From Stappia sp. ES.058 (GTDB lineage: Bacteria > Pseudomonadota > Alphaproteobacteria > Rhizobiales > Stappiaceae), in assembly GCF_900105595.1 (NCBI RefSeq), contig NZ_LT629784.1:992001-1056000 (forward strand): DNA of 64,000 nt, written 5' to 3'. Below are positions 19,058-29,380 of the stretch, in pieces. Both the position numbers and the translations under genes were made by a program. The notes beneath the pieces were generated by a model. It saw only the letters and a list, made by a program, of their open reading frames with translations, was not told the origin of the DNA and did not search any database. Position 1 is the first letter of the stretch, and each line of letters starts with the position of its first letter.

Positions 19058-21427
19058 TCAGGCGGCGGGCAGGTTTGCCGGCAGCACGACAGGGCGGTTG
19101 ACCGGCAGGGACACCGTGACGCAGGTGCCTTTTCCGACCGTTGACTGGATGTCCATGGTGCCGCCATGCAGCTTGATCAGCGATTGCGCGATGGCAAGGC
19201 CAAGGCCTGACCCCTTGTGGGTCTTGGTAAACTGGTTTTCGACCTGAACGAACGGCTTGGCGAGGCGAAGGATATCGCTTTGCTTGATGCCGATGCCGGT
19301 ATCGGTGATGGCGACGACGATCTGCGCTGCGTCGCCCGTGCCGGAATGGTCGGCCGTCAGGCTGACCGCGCCACCGTCCGGGGTGAATTTCACCGCATTT
19401 GCCAAGAGGTTCAGGAGAACCTGTTTCATCGCCCGACGGTCGCCGACAAGCGACAGGTCATCTGCGGTTTTAGACGTGACCGAGATGTTCTTCTCGTCGG
19501 CCGCCGAGGCGATAATCCGCGAGACGTCGCTCACGACAGCGCCAAAGTTCATGTCCTCGTGTTTCAGCTCCAGCCGGCCGGCCTCGATCTTCGACATGTC
19601 GAGAATGTCGTTGATGACGTTGAGCAGGTAGCGGCCGCTGTCGTGAATATCGCTGCAATATTCGCTGTACTTGTCCGATCCGAGCGGTCCGAACATGCCC
19701 TGGTCCATGATCTCGGAAAATCCGATGATCGCATTGAGCGGTGTGCGCAGCTCGTGGGAGATGTTGGCAAGGAATTCGCTTTTTGCCTGGTTGGCTTCTT
19801 CGGCCTTTGTCTTTTCTTCCGAATACTTCTCCGCGAGTTCGACCAGCTGCTGTGCCTGAATTTCCAGCTTCTGGCGCGATTGGCGCAAATCGGCGACCGT
19901 CGCCATCAGTCGGCGTTCGCTTTCCATCAGCTTTTCTTCGTGTCGCTTCAGCGCCGTGATGTCGGTGCCGACCGACACGAAGCCGCCGTCCTTGGTGCGG
20001 CGTTCGGAAATCTGCAGCCAGCGCCCGTCGGCGAGATGCGCCTCATAGCTTGAGGAGGGATCGGAGCCGTCGCTGCCGATGGTGGGGCTCGCGGACACGA
20101 CCGTTTGGCGGGCGCTCGACATCACGTGGGCATATGGCGTTCCGGCCTTGATGGCTGCGTTCGGCAGGTTGTGAAGCGTCTGGTAATTGGAGTTGCACAT
20201 CACCATGCGGTTCTCGGTGTCCCAGAGAACGAAGGCTTCGGAAATCGTTTCGATGGCATCGCGCAGACGCAGGTCTGCAGTTCGGCTTTGCTCGGCAAGC
20301 TGTTTTTGTTCGGTGACGTCGATGCAAATGCCGATCAGGTGAGGTTCGGAGATGCCCGGTTCGCTTTGCACCTGGGCCCGCGCCCGCAGCCACACCCATT
20401 CGCCGTTGGCGTGGCGCATGCGGAACTGTTTGTCGACGGTCGTTTCGCCGGTCTCCAGCAGGGATTCAGCCAGGGTGTAGAGGTCGATATCGTCAGGATG
20501 CGTGAGGGCCGAGATCTCCGAAAACCCCAGAATATCGTCCCTTGGCGGCATTCCGAGCATTTCGTAGAGCGAGGCCGACCAGAAGATCCGGCCGCGCGAA
20601 AGATCCCAGTCGAACAGGCCGCACCGGCCGCGGTTGAGGGCAAGATCGATGCGCGCGCGTGTGGCAGCGTAGATCTGGTCGGCCTGCTCGGCCCGTGTTG
20701 CCTGCGCAAAGAAGGCATAGATCAAAATCAGCATCACCGATGCGGTGCCGACGAAGAGGGTCACATTGGCGGATACGCTTGCGCGCCATTCGGAAAACAG
20801 CATGTCCTTGGACTGAACAAGTGCGACCATGCCCAGGCGCCCGTCCAGATGATGAACGGTGGCATAGGCTTCGTCATCGGTGTCCGCGCCAACCGTCAGA
20901 ACGCCCGCGCGTGCGCCGAAGACCGTCAGCGGCTGGCCGGCCCCCAGGAGATCGGAGAGAGGCCGTCCCTCAAGGTCGGAGCGGATCGGGGCGGTTGCGA
21001 CAATGAGGCCATCCTTGTCGGCGACGAGGATGCGCCGGGCATCGCTTGTGGCACGCGGCGGCAGGCTGTCGGCAAGGGCCGCCTGCAAGGCGGTTCGGAA
21101 ACCGAGTTCCGGCAGGTCCGCTTCTTCGGCACCCAGACGCGCGGCGAGGGTGGTGGCGATCATTGTCAGGTCGTCGCGGGCGCGCTGATCCGTCTCTTCG
21201 TGCTCATAGGAAAGCGTCAGGGCGCGATAGGTTGCGAGTGTTGCGATGAAGACGACGCATAGAATTGGGATGGCGCGACGAAAGAAGGGCTCCGCCGTCA
21301 GGAGGCGCTGATACGCCGGCTGAGCCAGCAGGCGAATATGTCCGGTCAGCGACTGTGCGTCGCGTTGTTTCCGAAGCAGGTCCGCGAATCGACGTGCGGA
21401 CGCTGAGCCTGCAAGGGCACGCGCCAT
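19058..21427 (-). CDS. PAS-domain membrane histidine kinase, PleC/DivJ-like
   Basis: A 789-residue hybrid-free kinase. Two membrane segments (about residues 45-65 and 225-250) bracket a periplasmic domain. Two PAS domains (about 270-395 and 400-520), a coiled linker and a HisKA/HATPase core follow (phospho-histidine in [36 protein letters not shown]). The [19 protein letters not shown] box is that of the PleC/DivJ/PdhS group that controls DivK and cell cycle progression in alphaproteobacteria. A full CtrA recognition box lies upstream. It is convergent with glnE. Assignment to a named member (PdhS1, PdhS2, DivJ) is not possible from the sequence alone. Confidence 0.88.
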   Translation of the reverse strand: MARALAGSASARRFADLLRKQRDAQSLTGHIRLLAQPAYQRLLTAEPFFRRAIPILCVVFIATLATYRALTLSYEHEETDQRARDDLTMIATTLAARLGAEEADLPELGFRTALQAALADSLPPRATSDARRILVADKDGLIVATAPIRSDLEGRPLSDLLGAGQPLTVFGARAGVLTVGADTDDEAYATVHHLDGRLGMVALVQSKDMLFSEWRASVSANVTLFVGTASVMLILIYAFFAQATRAEQADQIYAATRARIDLALNRGRCGLFDWDLSRGRIFWSASLYEMLGMPPRDDILGFSEISALTHPDDIDLYTLAESLLETGETTVDKQFRMRHANGEWVWLRARAQVQSEPGISEPHLIGICIDVTEQKQLAEQSRTADLRLRDAIETISEAFVLWDTENRMVMCNSNYQTLHNLPNAAIKAGTPYAHVMSSARQTVVSASPTIGSDGSDPSSSYEAHLADGRWLQISERRTKDGGFVSVGTDITALKRHEEKLMESERRLMATVADLRQSRQKLEIQAQQLVELAEKYSEEKTKAEEANQAKSEFLANISHELRTPLNAIIGFSEIMDQGMFGPLGSDKYSEYCSDIHDSGRYLLNVINDILDMSKIEAGRLELKHEDMNFGAVVSDVSRIIASAADEKNISVTSKTADDLSLVGDRRAMKQVLLNLLANAVKFTPDGGAVSLTADHSGTGDAAQIVVAITDTGIGIKQSDILRLAKPFVQVENQFTKTHKGSGLGLAIAQSLIKLHGGTMDIQSTVGKGTCVTVSLPVNRPVVLPANLPAA

Positions 21428-21543
21428 CGTAATGGCTCCCGATGTATCGATTTTGCCACAACAAGAACGCAACAGGCGTTCGAATCAACTTCATTTGAAT
21501 CGCATTCGCCGATTTTGTCCATAGCTGGGCAAGAAAAATATAG

Positions 21544-21558
21544 TTAATCGAAGGTTAA
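21544..21558. promoter_or_regulatory. CtrA box upstream of the PAS kinase gene
   Basis: TTAA, seven bases, TTAA: an exact match to the full CtrA recognition sequence, about 117 bases upstream of the kinase start at 21427 and inside an AT-richer 235-base intergenic stretch between the divergently facing ends of pepN and the kinase promoter. It implies cell-cycle-linked transcription. Confidence 0.6.
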
Positions 21559-21663
21559 TGTGTCGATGTTAAACACAACTATCGCGAGTCTACGCTTGCT
21601 GGACAGGGTGTGAGGGCGGCGGACGCTGTCGGCCCGTCGCCTCAGCAGGAGTCCGAGAGGTAT

Positions 21664-24309
21664 CTATTGCAGGCACCGGTCGACGATATCGCGGACGTCT
21701 GGAGACAGGTCTGCGGCCTGCGCCATGCCTTCGAGCGTTGTTTTCGCCCGGGCGCGCCGCACGGGTTCAAGCGCGCGCCATGACCGGAACGCGGAGAGAA
21801 GCCGGGCGGCGGCCTGAGGATTTCGTGTGTCGAGCTCAAGGGCAAAGTCGGCGATGAAATCGAAGCCCGCACCATCGGCCCGATTGAACTGGGACTGGTT
21901 GCCGCTGGCGAAGGCGCCGATCAGCGCCCGCACGCGGTTGGGGTTGGCCGGCGAGAACCCTGGATGCCGGGTAAGCGCCTGGACCGATGCCAGCGTCTCG
22001 TCGCCTGGAGCGGTTGCCTGCACCATGAACCACTTGTCCATGGCAAGAGGCGTGCCGGCATGGCGTTGAGCGAAGGCGTCGAGCGCCTCCTTGTATCCCG
22101 GCAGGCGCGCGTGAACCAGAACGGTCAGGGCTGCGAGCCGATCCGTCATGTTGTCGGCGACGTCGAAATGGTGCCGGACGGTGGCGTCATTCCCGCCGCC
22201 TTGTGCATGTCCCAGATAGTCGAGCAGGACATTCTTCAGCGCGCGCCGGCCGGCCGAGGCCGCATCCGGGCTATAGGGCGCCGTGTCCTTCATGTCGCCG
22301 TAGACCCGTTTTACGACCGGGCCAAGTGCGGATGCCAGTCCGGCGCGCATTTGCGCGCGGGCGAGATGGATCGCCTCCGGGTCGACATTGCTTCCGATCT
22401 CCCGCGCGATGTCGGCCTCGCCTGGCAACTGAAGGCACAGGGCCCTGAAGGCAGGCTCGAGAGCGTCGTCTGCCATGGTCGCCTCGATCGCGGCGATCAG
22501 GCGCGGGTCGATTGCCAGCCGTTGCTGGCGCGGGCCGGCAGAGGTCTGCTCGATCAGCGCCTTGAAGATGACCGTCTGCAACGCTTCCCAGCGGTTGAAG
22601 GCGTCTGCGTCATTGGCGGCGAGGAACAGGAGGTCCGTATCGTCCAGGTCGCTCTTCAGGGTTACCGGAGCGGAAAACCCGCGCAGAAGAGACGCGACCG
22701 GCTGTTCGGCAACATCGTGAAAGACGACCTTCTGCACAGGCGCCGTGATGTGAACCACGTCGCCGGTCGTTTCCGCACCGGTTACGGACGTGTACGGAAG
22801 GTCTGCACCGGTCGCATCGACGAGACCGATCCGCAAGGGAACATGCAAGGCCGGCTTGTCGGCCTGTTTCGGTGTTGGCGGTGTCTGCTGCCTGATCGTC
22901 AGTGTGAGGCGCTTCTCGGAGGCATCGTAGTCGCTGTCGATCCGCAGGGTCGGCGTGCCGGCCTGTTCGTACCAAAGCGCGAACTGGTCCAGGTCGCGTC
23001 CGCTCGCTTCCGCGAAACAGGCGAGAAAGGCTTCGACCGTCGTCGCCTCGCCGTCGTGCCGGTCGAAGAAGAGGTCCATTCCACGGCGAAAATCCTCCGC
23101 GCCCAGCACCGTTTTGAGCATGCGCACGACTTCCGCGCCTTTCTCGTAGACGGTGGCCGTGTAGAAGTTGTTGATCTCGTGATAGAGGCGCGGGCGCACC
23201 GGATGCGCCAGCGGTCCCGCGTCCTCGGGAAACTGGTGCGATTTCAGCAGGCGCACGTCGGAGATCCGCTTGACGGAACGCGAACGCATGTCGGCGGAGA
23301 ACTCCTGGTCGCGGAACACTGTCAGGCCCTCCTTGAGGCACAGCTGGAACCAGTCGCGGCAGGTGATGCGGTTTCCGGTCCAGTTGTGGAAATACTCATG
23401 GGCAATGACGGCCTCGATGCCGGCATAATCCTGGTCGGTCGCCGTGTCGGGATCGGCCAGAACGTATTTGTCGTTGAAGATGTTGAGGCCCTTGTTCTCC
23501 ATCGCGCCCATGTTGAAGTCGGACACGGCGACGATGTTGAACACGTCGAGGTCGTAACACCGGCCGAAGACCTCTTCGTCCCAGCGCATCGAGCGCTTGA
23601 GGCTGTCCATCGCCCAGGCGCAATGGGCCTCGTTGCCATGCTCCACATAGATGTTGAGCGCGACATCTTTGCCTTCGGCGGTGGTAAATCTGTCGCTGAC
23701 ACAGGCGAGGTCGCCGGCGACAAGCGCGAACAAATAGCTCGGCTTGGGATGCGGGTCGTGCCAGATCGCATAGTGGCGATCCGTTCCCGGCACCGCGCCG
23801 TGTTCAACCGGGTTGCCGTTGCCGAGCAGGAGCGGCGCCTCGCTGGCGCGCGCCTCGATGCGGGTGGTGTAGACGGAAAGGCAATCCGGCCGGTCGAGGA
23901 AATAGGTGATCCGGCGAAATCCTTCCGCCTCGCATTGTGTGCAATAGGTGCCGTTCGAGCGGTAGAGGCCCATCAGCTTGGTGTTTGCGTCCGGGTCGAG
24001 CCGCGTTTCAATGTCGAGCTGGAACGGGCCGTCGGGCAGGGCGTCGATTTCCAGCCGCGACGGGGTCGCGCGGTAGCGGTCGGTGGCGAGCACCTGACCG
24101 TCGAGTGCAAGCGAAACGAGGGTTAGTTCGTCGCCATCGAGAACAAGCGGTTCGCTTGCCGGCGTATTCGCTGCGCGGCGAACCGAGAGGCGTGCCGAAA
24201 CGCGGGTCGCGCGCGGCGCCAGCCGGATATCGAGATGGACGGTGTCGATCTCGAAACTCGGCGAACGATACTCCTCGAGGCGGACCGGTGCGGAGATCTC
24301 CGTGCGCAT
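21664..24309 (-). CDS. pepN: Aminopeptidase N (M1 family)
   Basis: An 881-residue cytoplasmic metallo-aminopeptidase. The exopeptidase motif GAMENKG is followed by the zinc site HEYFH (H304, H308) and the third ligand E327 within KEG, spaced 18 residues after the second histidine. N-terminal beta domain and C-terminal helical domain (DUF3458) are both present, giving full family length. It removes N-terminal residues from peptides. Start at 24309 (MRTEISAPVRLEEY) is preferred; an upstream ATG at 24336 adds nine residues. It runs on the same strand as the PAS kinase, 236 bases upstream of it. Confidence 0.95.
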   Translation of the reverse strand: MRTEISAPVRLEEYRSPSFEIDTVHLDIRLAPRATRVSARLSVRRAANTPASEPLVLDGDELTLVSLALDGQVLATDRYRATPSRLEIDALPDGPFQLDIETRLDPDANTKLMGLYRSNGTYCTQCEAEGFRRITYFLDRPDCLSVYTTRIEARASEAPLLLGNGNPVEHGAVPGTDRHYAIWHDPHPKPSYLFALVAGDLACVSDRFTTAEGKDVALNIYVEHGNEAHCAWAMDSLKRSMRWDEEVFGRCYDLDVFNIVAVSDFNMGAMENKGLNIFNDKYVLADPDTATDQDYAGIEAVIAHEYFHNWTGNRITCRDWFQLCLKEGLTVFRDQEFSADMRSRSVKRISDVRLLKSHQFPEDAGPLAHPVRPRLYHEINNFYTATVYEKGAEVVRMLKTVLGAEDFRRGMDLFFDRHDGEATTVEAFLACFAEASGRDLDQFALWYEQAGTPTLRIDSDYDASEKRLTLTIRQQTPPTPKQADKPALHVPLRIGLVDATGADLPYTSVTGAETTGDVVHITAPVQKVVFHDVAEQPVASLLRGFSAPVTLKSDLDDTDLLFLAANDADAFNRWEALQTVIFKALIEQTSAGPRQQRLAIDPRLIAAIEATMADDALEPAFRALCLQLPGEADIAREIGSNVDPEAIHLARAQMRAGLASALGPVVKRVYGDMKDTAPYSPDAASAGRRALKNVLLDYLGHAQGGGNDATVRHHFDVADNMTDRLAALTVLVHARLPGYKEALDAFAQRHAGTPLAMDKWFMVQATAPGDETLASVQALTRHPGFSPANPNRVRALIGAFASGNQSQFNRADGAGFDFIADFALELDTRNPQAAARLLSAFRSWRALEPVRRARAKTTLEGMAQAADLSPDVRDIVDRCLQ

Positions 24310-24429
24310 GATTGGCTCCTTTTTTGCGGCTCGCATCCTTGGCCGCCGGCGCCCGTTCGATGACGGGGGCGGCTTGAGGCATACGGCACGTGGTGTTCGC
24401 GCGGGTCGACCGCGCCGGTCGATTGACGG

Positions 24430-25257
24430 TCAGCAGATTGTACGGGCCATGGTGACGAGGGCATCCGTCAGATCGCTGTGCGGATCTGCAAGCGGGGCGA
24501 TCACGGTGAAATGGTTGTCCTGCCCGCGAATGTCGAGCCGGGTGTCGACGCCACCGCGCCCCCAGATGTCGGCGATGATGCGCGACTGGCGGATGAACTC
24601 GCCGGATTCGCCGCCACCCACGGCGGCAGTGAGGTGGGTGCCCGACGGTGCCACCATCGCCAGCGGCGAGGCGTCGATGGCCTCCTTGCGGTCAAGGCGC
24701 AGATTTGCATTGAGCGTGGTGTCGATCAGCGGCTGCAGGTCGAAGACCCCGGAAATCGAAAGCCCGGCGGGCACCAGGCGCAGCGGCAGGCCGCGTTGCG
24801 CCCAGTCGGTCGCGAGCAGGGCGGCGGTCAGATGGCCGCCCGCAGAATGGCCGAAGGCGACGATGGGCTTGCGGTAGCGTTCCCACAGGTGGCCGGCCAA
24901 ATGGCGGATCTCCTCGGTGATGTCTCCGACGCGGACCTGGGGGCACAGGGTGTAGTTGGCGACGGCGCAGGGAATGCCGTGCGCGACGATCCCCCGGGCC
25001 ATATGGGAGAAGAAGGTGCGGTCGAGCGCCTGCCAGTATCCGCCATGCAGGAACAGGCCGATGGCGCCGCCAAGCGGCATGCCGCCTGCGGGCAGGAAAA
25101 GATCGTAGGTCGTGCGCTCGGACAGTTCATAGGGAATCGCAAGGTCGCACGTCGCTTCCGCGCGGTAGGCGGCGGCATCCCGCTTCCAGCCTTCGATTTG
25201 CGCCGGGTGTTCCGGCACGAGGGACCTGTTGTTGTATTCCGCTTCGTAGTCAATCAC
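24430..25257 (-). CDS. Arylformamidase-like alpha/beta hydrolase
   Basis: A 275-residue alpha/beta hydrolase with the HGGYW oxyanion motif (about residues 70-74) and the GHSAGG nucleophile elbow (serine near residue 146), a late aspartate in the RGQDNHF region and the catalytic histidine there. This combination is typical of kynurenine formamidase/esterase-lipase family members that hydrolyse N-formyl aromatic amides. No tryptophan catabolism genes lie beside it, so the substrate is unknown. It lies 120 bases upstream of pepN on the same strand. Confidence 0.8.
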   Translation of the reverse strand: MIDYEAEYNNRSLVPEHPAQIEGWKRDAAAYRAEATCDLAIPYELSERTTYDLFLPAGGMPLGGAIGLFLHGGYWQALDRTFFSHMARGIVAHGIPCAVANYTLCPQVRVGDITEEIRHLAGHLWERYRKPIVAFGHSAGGHLTAALLATDWAQRGLPLRLVPAGLSISGVFDLQPLIDTTLNANLRLDRKEAIDASPLAMVAPSGTHLTAAVGGGESGEFIRQSRIIADIWGRGGVDTRLDIRGQDNHFTVIAPLADPHSDLTDALVTMARTIC

Positions 25258-25432
25258 GCTCGCGCTCCTGTTTCACCTGTCGTCTTACCCGCCCGTTGCC
25301 TATGAGTACAGAGAGGGCGCGCTCGATATCGGTCGGCAGACGAGCGTGAAGGGCGGGGTCGCGATCAAGGGGCGTTCCGTTATAAGGTGCGTCTGATTTC
25401 AAAGACGGCACTGACAGGAATCGACGCGCGGA

Positions 25433-27319
25433 ATGATCAGGCGTTTGAGACAATATGGCCGCTCCCGCGTGCGGGGGATCTCGATGACGGCCCTGGTGGG
25501 GGTGGCCTTCGGCTCGCTCCTGACCGTGTCGATGCTGCTCGTGCTTGGCTTGGCCGTGACCGCCAACGTCCAAAACACCTTTTCGCTGCTGAACGACAAG
25601 GCGGTTCTGGCCACCGGTGCGCTCGAACGCCAGGTGCGCGATCATCTTGATCTGGCGGCAAGCGCGGTCAACGGCCTTAAGACGCAGCTTGACGGGCGAC
25701 CGCTCGGGCCGGTCGCGTTTCCCGATCTTCGCCCGGTGCTGCTTGCGGCCGTGCATGCCAATCCGGCGATCGATGTGCTCGTCATTTCGCATCCCGGTGG
25801 CGAGGAGTTCGGCGTCTACCGGTCGGAAACCGGGAAGCTTTGGCCGTTCCGGCGCCAGCAGGTGCCGGAAGTCGCATCGCGCTACAGCCTTCCCGAAATC
25901 GGCATGAATGCGCCTGCGACCTGGGGTCCGCTGATGACTTCGGACGGTTCGCTCTATGCCAATGTCACGGTTCCGCTCGTGGAGGCAGGGCGGCTTTCGG
26001 GCTATCTGACCGCCGCCGTTTCCACCGAGGAAATCGGAAACACCGTACGTCAGCTCGACGACGGCCCCTTCGCGACCGTCTTCATCATCGCGAACGGCGA
26101 CGAGGTCATTGCCCATTCCGACCTGGAGCGACTGCCGCAGATCGATGGCAAACCGGCAGTGTTGCCGGCCAGGATAGCCGATCTCGGCGATGTCGCCCTT
26201 CAACGCTTCAGGACGAGCCCGCGTCTGGAAAACTTCCGTCGGGCGAACGCGGCAGGCGTCGATGTGCGCGACATGGAAACGTCCGATGACGGGCCCGACT
26301 ATCTGTCCATGACCAAGACGATCGCCGGCTACGGTCCGGGCGTCTGGACGGTCGGCCAGTATTACGAGGCATCCAGCATCTCGCGCGAGGTGCAACGCCT
26401 GTTCGGATCCGCTGCGGTCGGGCTGGTGTCGATCGTGATCGCGCTGGGTCTTTCCATCCTGCTCGTCCGCCGGGCGGCGCGCCCGCTGTCGGAAATCGCT
26501 CGGCGGGCTGAATATGTCGGATCGCTGGACTTCGACCAGGTTGACCCATTGCCGAGAAGCCGGATCAGGGAACTCGATCAGGTCTATCAGGCCTTCAATG
26601 CGATGGTGATCGGTCTGAAGGCGATGAACACTTATGTGCCGCGCAGCCTGTTTCGCAAGCTCATGCGCCTTGGTGTCGACAGCGCGGCCGTAGCCCAGGA
26701 ACGCGACCTGACCTGCATTTTCACCGACATCGTCGGCTTCACGTCGGTCTCGGAGCACCTGACGGCGCCGGAAACCGCGCGCCTGTTGAACGATCATTTC
26801 GCTCTTCTTGTTGCGGCCGTGGAAGCGGAAGGCGGCACGGTCGACAAGTTCGTCGGCGACGGGATGCTGGCGTTCTGGGGGGCGCCCGACAGGCGCGAAG
26901 ATCATGCGATGGCGGCGACCCGCGCCTGTCTCGCTATTTCGCGGAGCGTGCAGGCGGCCAACGAGAAAGCCGTCGAAGACGGCCGCGAGCCGATCCGGCT
27001 GCGCATCGGCATTCACAGCGGCAGGGCCGTGGTCGGCAATGTCGGAGCTCTCGACCGCTGGAACTACACGGTTGTTGGGGATGCCGTAAATCTCTGCGAA
27101 CGTCTTCAAACACTCGGCCGAGACGTTGCGCCCGACGCCGAAGTGGTGATTCTGGCAAGCGACGAAACGGTTTCGCGTATCGGAGCGGCAGGGGCTGCTC
27201 CGCTCGGCGCTTATCAGTTGCGTGGCCGCAGCGGACCCGTCACCGTGTGGCGGATCGATGACACCGTCATGCCTGTCGAGCCTGTCGCGTCCGCGTCCCT
27301 GGGACTTGCCGGCGAATGA
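25433..27319 (+). CDS. Membrane adenylate/guanylate cyclase with Cache sensor and HAMP
   Basis: A 628-residue class III nucleotide cyclase. A membrane helix (about residues 20-45) leads into a periplasmic double-Cache sensor (about 50-320), a second membrane helix (about 325-345), HAMP, and the catalytic domain (about 400-590). The metal-binding aspartate sits in FTDIVGFT, the substrate lysine in VDKFVGDGML, and the adenine-selective aspartate in YTVVGDAVN, so ATP is the likelier substrate. It probably makes cAMP in response to a small periplasmic ligand. A CRP-like palindrome and the peptide ABC operon follow. Confidence 0.9.
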   Translation: MIRRLRQYGRSRVRGISMTALVGVAFGSLLTVSMLLVLGLAVTANVQNTFSLLNDKAVLATGALERQVRDHLDLAASAVNGLKTQLDGRPLGPVAFPDLRPVLLAAVHANPAIDVLVISHPGGEEFGVYRSETGKLWPFRRQQVPEVASRYSLPEIGMNAPATWGPLMTSDGSLYANVTVPLVEAGRLSGYLTAAVSTEEIGNTVRQLDDGPFATVFIIANGDEVIAHSDLERLPQIDGKPAVLPARIADLGDVALQRFRTSPRLENFRRANAAGVDVRDMETSDDGPDYLSMTKTIAGYGPGVWTVGQYYEASSISREVQRLFGSAAVGLVSIVIALGLSILLVRRAARPLSEIARRAEYVGSLDFDQVDPLPRSRIRELDQVYQAFNAMVIGLKAMNTYVPRSLFRKLMRLGVDSAAVAQERDLTCIFTDIVGFTSVSEHLTAPETARLLNDHFALLVAAVEAEGGTVDKFVGDGMLAFWGAPDRREDHAMAATRACLAISRSVQAANEKAVEDGREPIRLRIGIHSGRAVVGNVGALDRWNYTVVGDAVNLCERLQTLGRDVAPDAEVVILASDETVSRIGAAGAAPLGAYQLRGRSGPVTVWRIDDTVMPVEPVASASLGLAGE

Positions 27320-27348
27320 AATGCACCATCAAACGCAAGACATTCTTT

Positions 27349-27364
27349 TGTGATTTTCATCACT
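27349..27364. promoter_or_regulatory. CRP-like palindrome before the peptide ABC operon
   Basis: TGTGA, six bases, TCACT: nine of ten positions match the CRP consensus TGTGA-N6-TCACA. It lies 120 bases upstream of the importer's GTG start and directly after the adenylate cyclase gene, so cAMP-dependent control of the importer is plausible. The only cyclic-nucleotide-binding protein in the window has no DNA-binding domain, so the regulator would be elsewhere. Confidence 0.45.
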
Positions 27365-27484
27365 TGTCTTTAGAGTTGCCATGACACGGTGTCGGAGGGG
27401 CAGGCGAGCCGGCAAGACGCTCTCGCAAGCGGATTTTTCCGCGCCTTGCATCAACGCGATCTCGCCGGGAGGAGGGCGGACTAA

Positions 27485-29380
27485 GTGGATGTGTTGACGG
27501 TCGACGATCTGAGCGTCGATTTTTTGACTGCGGAGGGACGTGCGCGTGCGGTGAACGGAGTGTCTTTCTCCGTCCCGGAAAACCGTACCGTTGCTCTGGT
27601 TGGCGAATCCGGGTCCGGAAAAACCGTCGTTTCCCAGACGATCATGGGGCTGTTGCCGGAAAAGGCGCAGATCACCGGCGGTCGCGTTCTGTTCCGGGAC
27701 CCGGCAAGCGACGGGTCTCCGGTGGATATCGCCACGCTTAACCGCAAGGGGTCGACGCTGCGCGCGATCCGCGGAAATCGCATCGCCATCATTTTTCAGG
27801 AGCCGATGACCTCGCTCTCGCCGTTGCACACCATCGGCGACCAGATCGGCGAAGCGGCACAGCTTCATCGCGGCGCCGGTGCGTCGGAAGCGCGCGAACT
27901 GACGCGCGAAATGCTGAGCCTTGTTCGGTTTCCCGATCCGGTCCGCGGGCTCGACGCCTATCCGTTCGAACTGTCCGGCGGCCTGCGCCAGCGCGCGATG
28001 ATCGCCATGGCGATGATCTGCCATCCCGCGCTCCTGATCGCGGATGAGCCGACAACCGCGCTCGACGTCACCATTCAGGCGGAAATCCTGAAGCTGATGA
28101 AGGACGTCCAGGAAACCCTGAAGATGTCGATGCTGCTGATCACCCACGACTTCGGGGTGGTCGCCAACATGGCCGACGAGGTGGTGGTCGTCTATCACGG
28201 ACGGGTGATGGAGCAGGGCAGTGCCGCCGAACTTTTCGGCAATCCGCAGCACGCCTATCTCAAGGCACTCCTCAACGCGGTGCCACGCTTCGGCATGGAA
28301 GCGGGGGAGCGTCTTGTTCCCATTCGTCCCATCAAACCGCATGCGGAAGGCTTTCTGAAAAGCGGACGCACCCGCGCGGCCACGCCGGGCACCCCGCTGG
28401 CCACTCTCTCGGGCGTGACAAAACGCTTCGTGACCCGCAAGAGCGGCTTTTTCGGCGGAAAGTCCCATGCGCTGCTCGCGCTCGACGACATTAATCTGAC
28501 CGTCAATCGCGGAGAATGCCTGGGGCTCGTTGGCGAATCCGGGTCCGGAAAGACCACGACGGCAAAGGCGATCCTGCGTGCGCTCGAGATCGATGAGGGC
28601 GAGATCAGCTACGATGCCGGCTCCGGGCCGGTGGACGTCGCCAGGCTTTCCGGGGCGGGTCTGCTCGACTACCGAAAGCGGGTCCAGCTGATTTTCCAGG
28701 ACCCGTTTTCCTCGCTAAACCCGCGCATGACGGTGAACGACCTCCTCTCCGAGCCGCTGGTGATCCACAAGGTGGGCACACCGGCCGAGCGGGCCGAACG
28801 CGTCCGCGAACTGATGCGGCTGGTCGGCCTCGACGCCCGGTTCCTGCGCCGCTATCCGCATTCCTTTTCCGGCGGGCAGCGTCAGCGCATCGGCATTGCG
28901 CGTGCGCTTGCGCTCAATCCCGAGTTCATCCTTTGCGATGAGCCGACCTCCGCGCTGGACGTATCGGTCCAGGCGCAGATACTCAATCTGCTGAAGGATC
29001 TGAAACGTGAGCTAGGTCTGACCTACCTTTTCGTCAGCCACAACCTGGCCGTCGTGGACTATATCGCCGACCGCATCGCTGTCATGTGCCGCGGCCGGGT
29101 CGTCGAGGTCGCACCGACCCGCGAGCTGATCGAAAATCCGATGCATCCCTATACGCGCGCGCTGCTCGATTCCGTTCCCGAACCGGATCTGAATGCACCG
29201 CTCGATTTCGCCAAACTCGACGCCGGCCGCGCGTCGGAACCCGATGCCTGGCCGCATCCCTATCGACTGGCCGACGGCGTGACGCCGACGCTTGTCGAAA
29301 TGGAGCCGGGTCATTTTGTCTGTGCTCCCGGCCTTGCGGGCCGCGCACCCCTTTCATCCGTCAAGGAGGCTGCACTATGA
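27485..29380 (+). CDS. Peptide-type ABC importer, fused double ATPase
   Basis: A 631-residue cytoplasmic ATPase in which the DppD-like and DppF-like subunits are fused (YejF-like architecture). Each half has Walker A GESGSGKT, a signature ([15 protein letters not shown] and [15 protein letters not shown]), Walker B and the C-terminal oligopeptide-transporter extension ([30 protein letters not shown]). It powers uptake of peptides or similar solutes through the two permeases downstream. Start is a GTG at 27485; its last four bases overlap the binding protein start (ATGA). First gene of a five-gene run. Confidence 0.93.
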   Translation: MDVLTVDDLSVDFLTAEGRARAVNGVSFSVPENRTVALVGESGSGKTVVSQTIMGLLPEKAQITGGRVLFRDPASDGSPVDIATLNRKGSTLRAIRGNRIAIIFQEPMTSLSPLHTIGDQIGEAAQLHRGAGASEARELTREMLSLVRFPDPVRGLDAYPFELSGGLRQRAMIAMAMICHPALLIADEPTTALDVTIQAEILKLMKDVQETLKMSMLLITHDFGVVANMADEVVVVYHGRVMEQGSAAELFGNPQHAYLKALLNAVPRFGMEAGERLVPIRPIKPHAEGFLKSGRTRAATPGTPLATLSGVTKRFVTRKSGFFGGKSHALLALDDINLTVNRGECLGLVGESGSGKTTTAKAILRALEIDEGEISYDAGSGPVDVARLSGAGLLDYRKRVQLIFQDPFSSLNPRMTVNDLLSEPLVIHKVGTPAERAERVRELMRLVGLDARFLRRYPHSFSGGQRQRIGIARALALNPEFILCDEPTSALDVSVQAQILNLLKDLKRELGLTYLFVSHNLAVVDYIADRIAVMCRGRVVEVAPTRELIENPMHPYTRALLDSVPEPDLNAPLDFAKLDAGRASEPDAWPHPYRLADGVTPTLVEMEPGHFVCAPGLAGRAPLSSVKEAAL

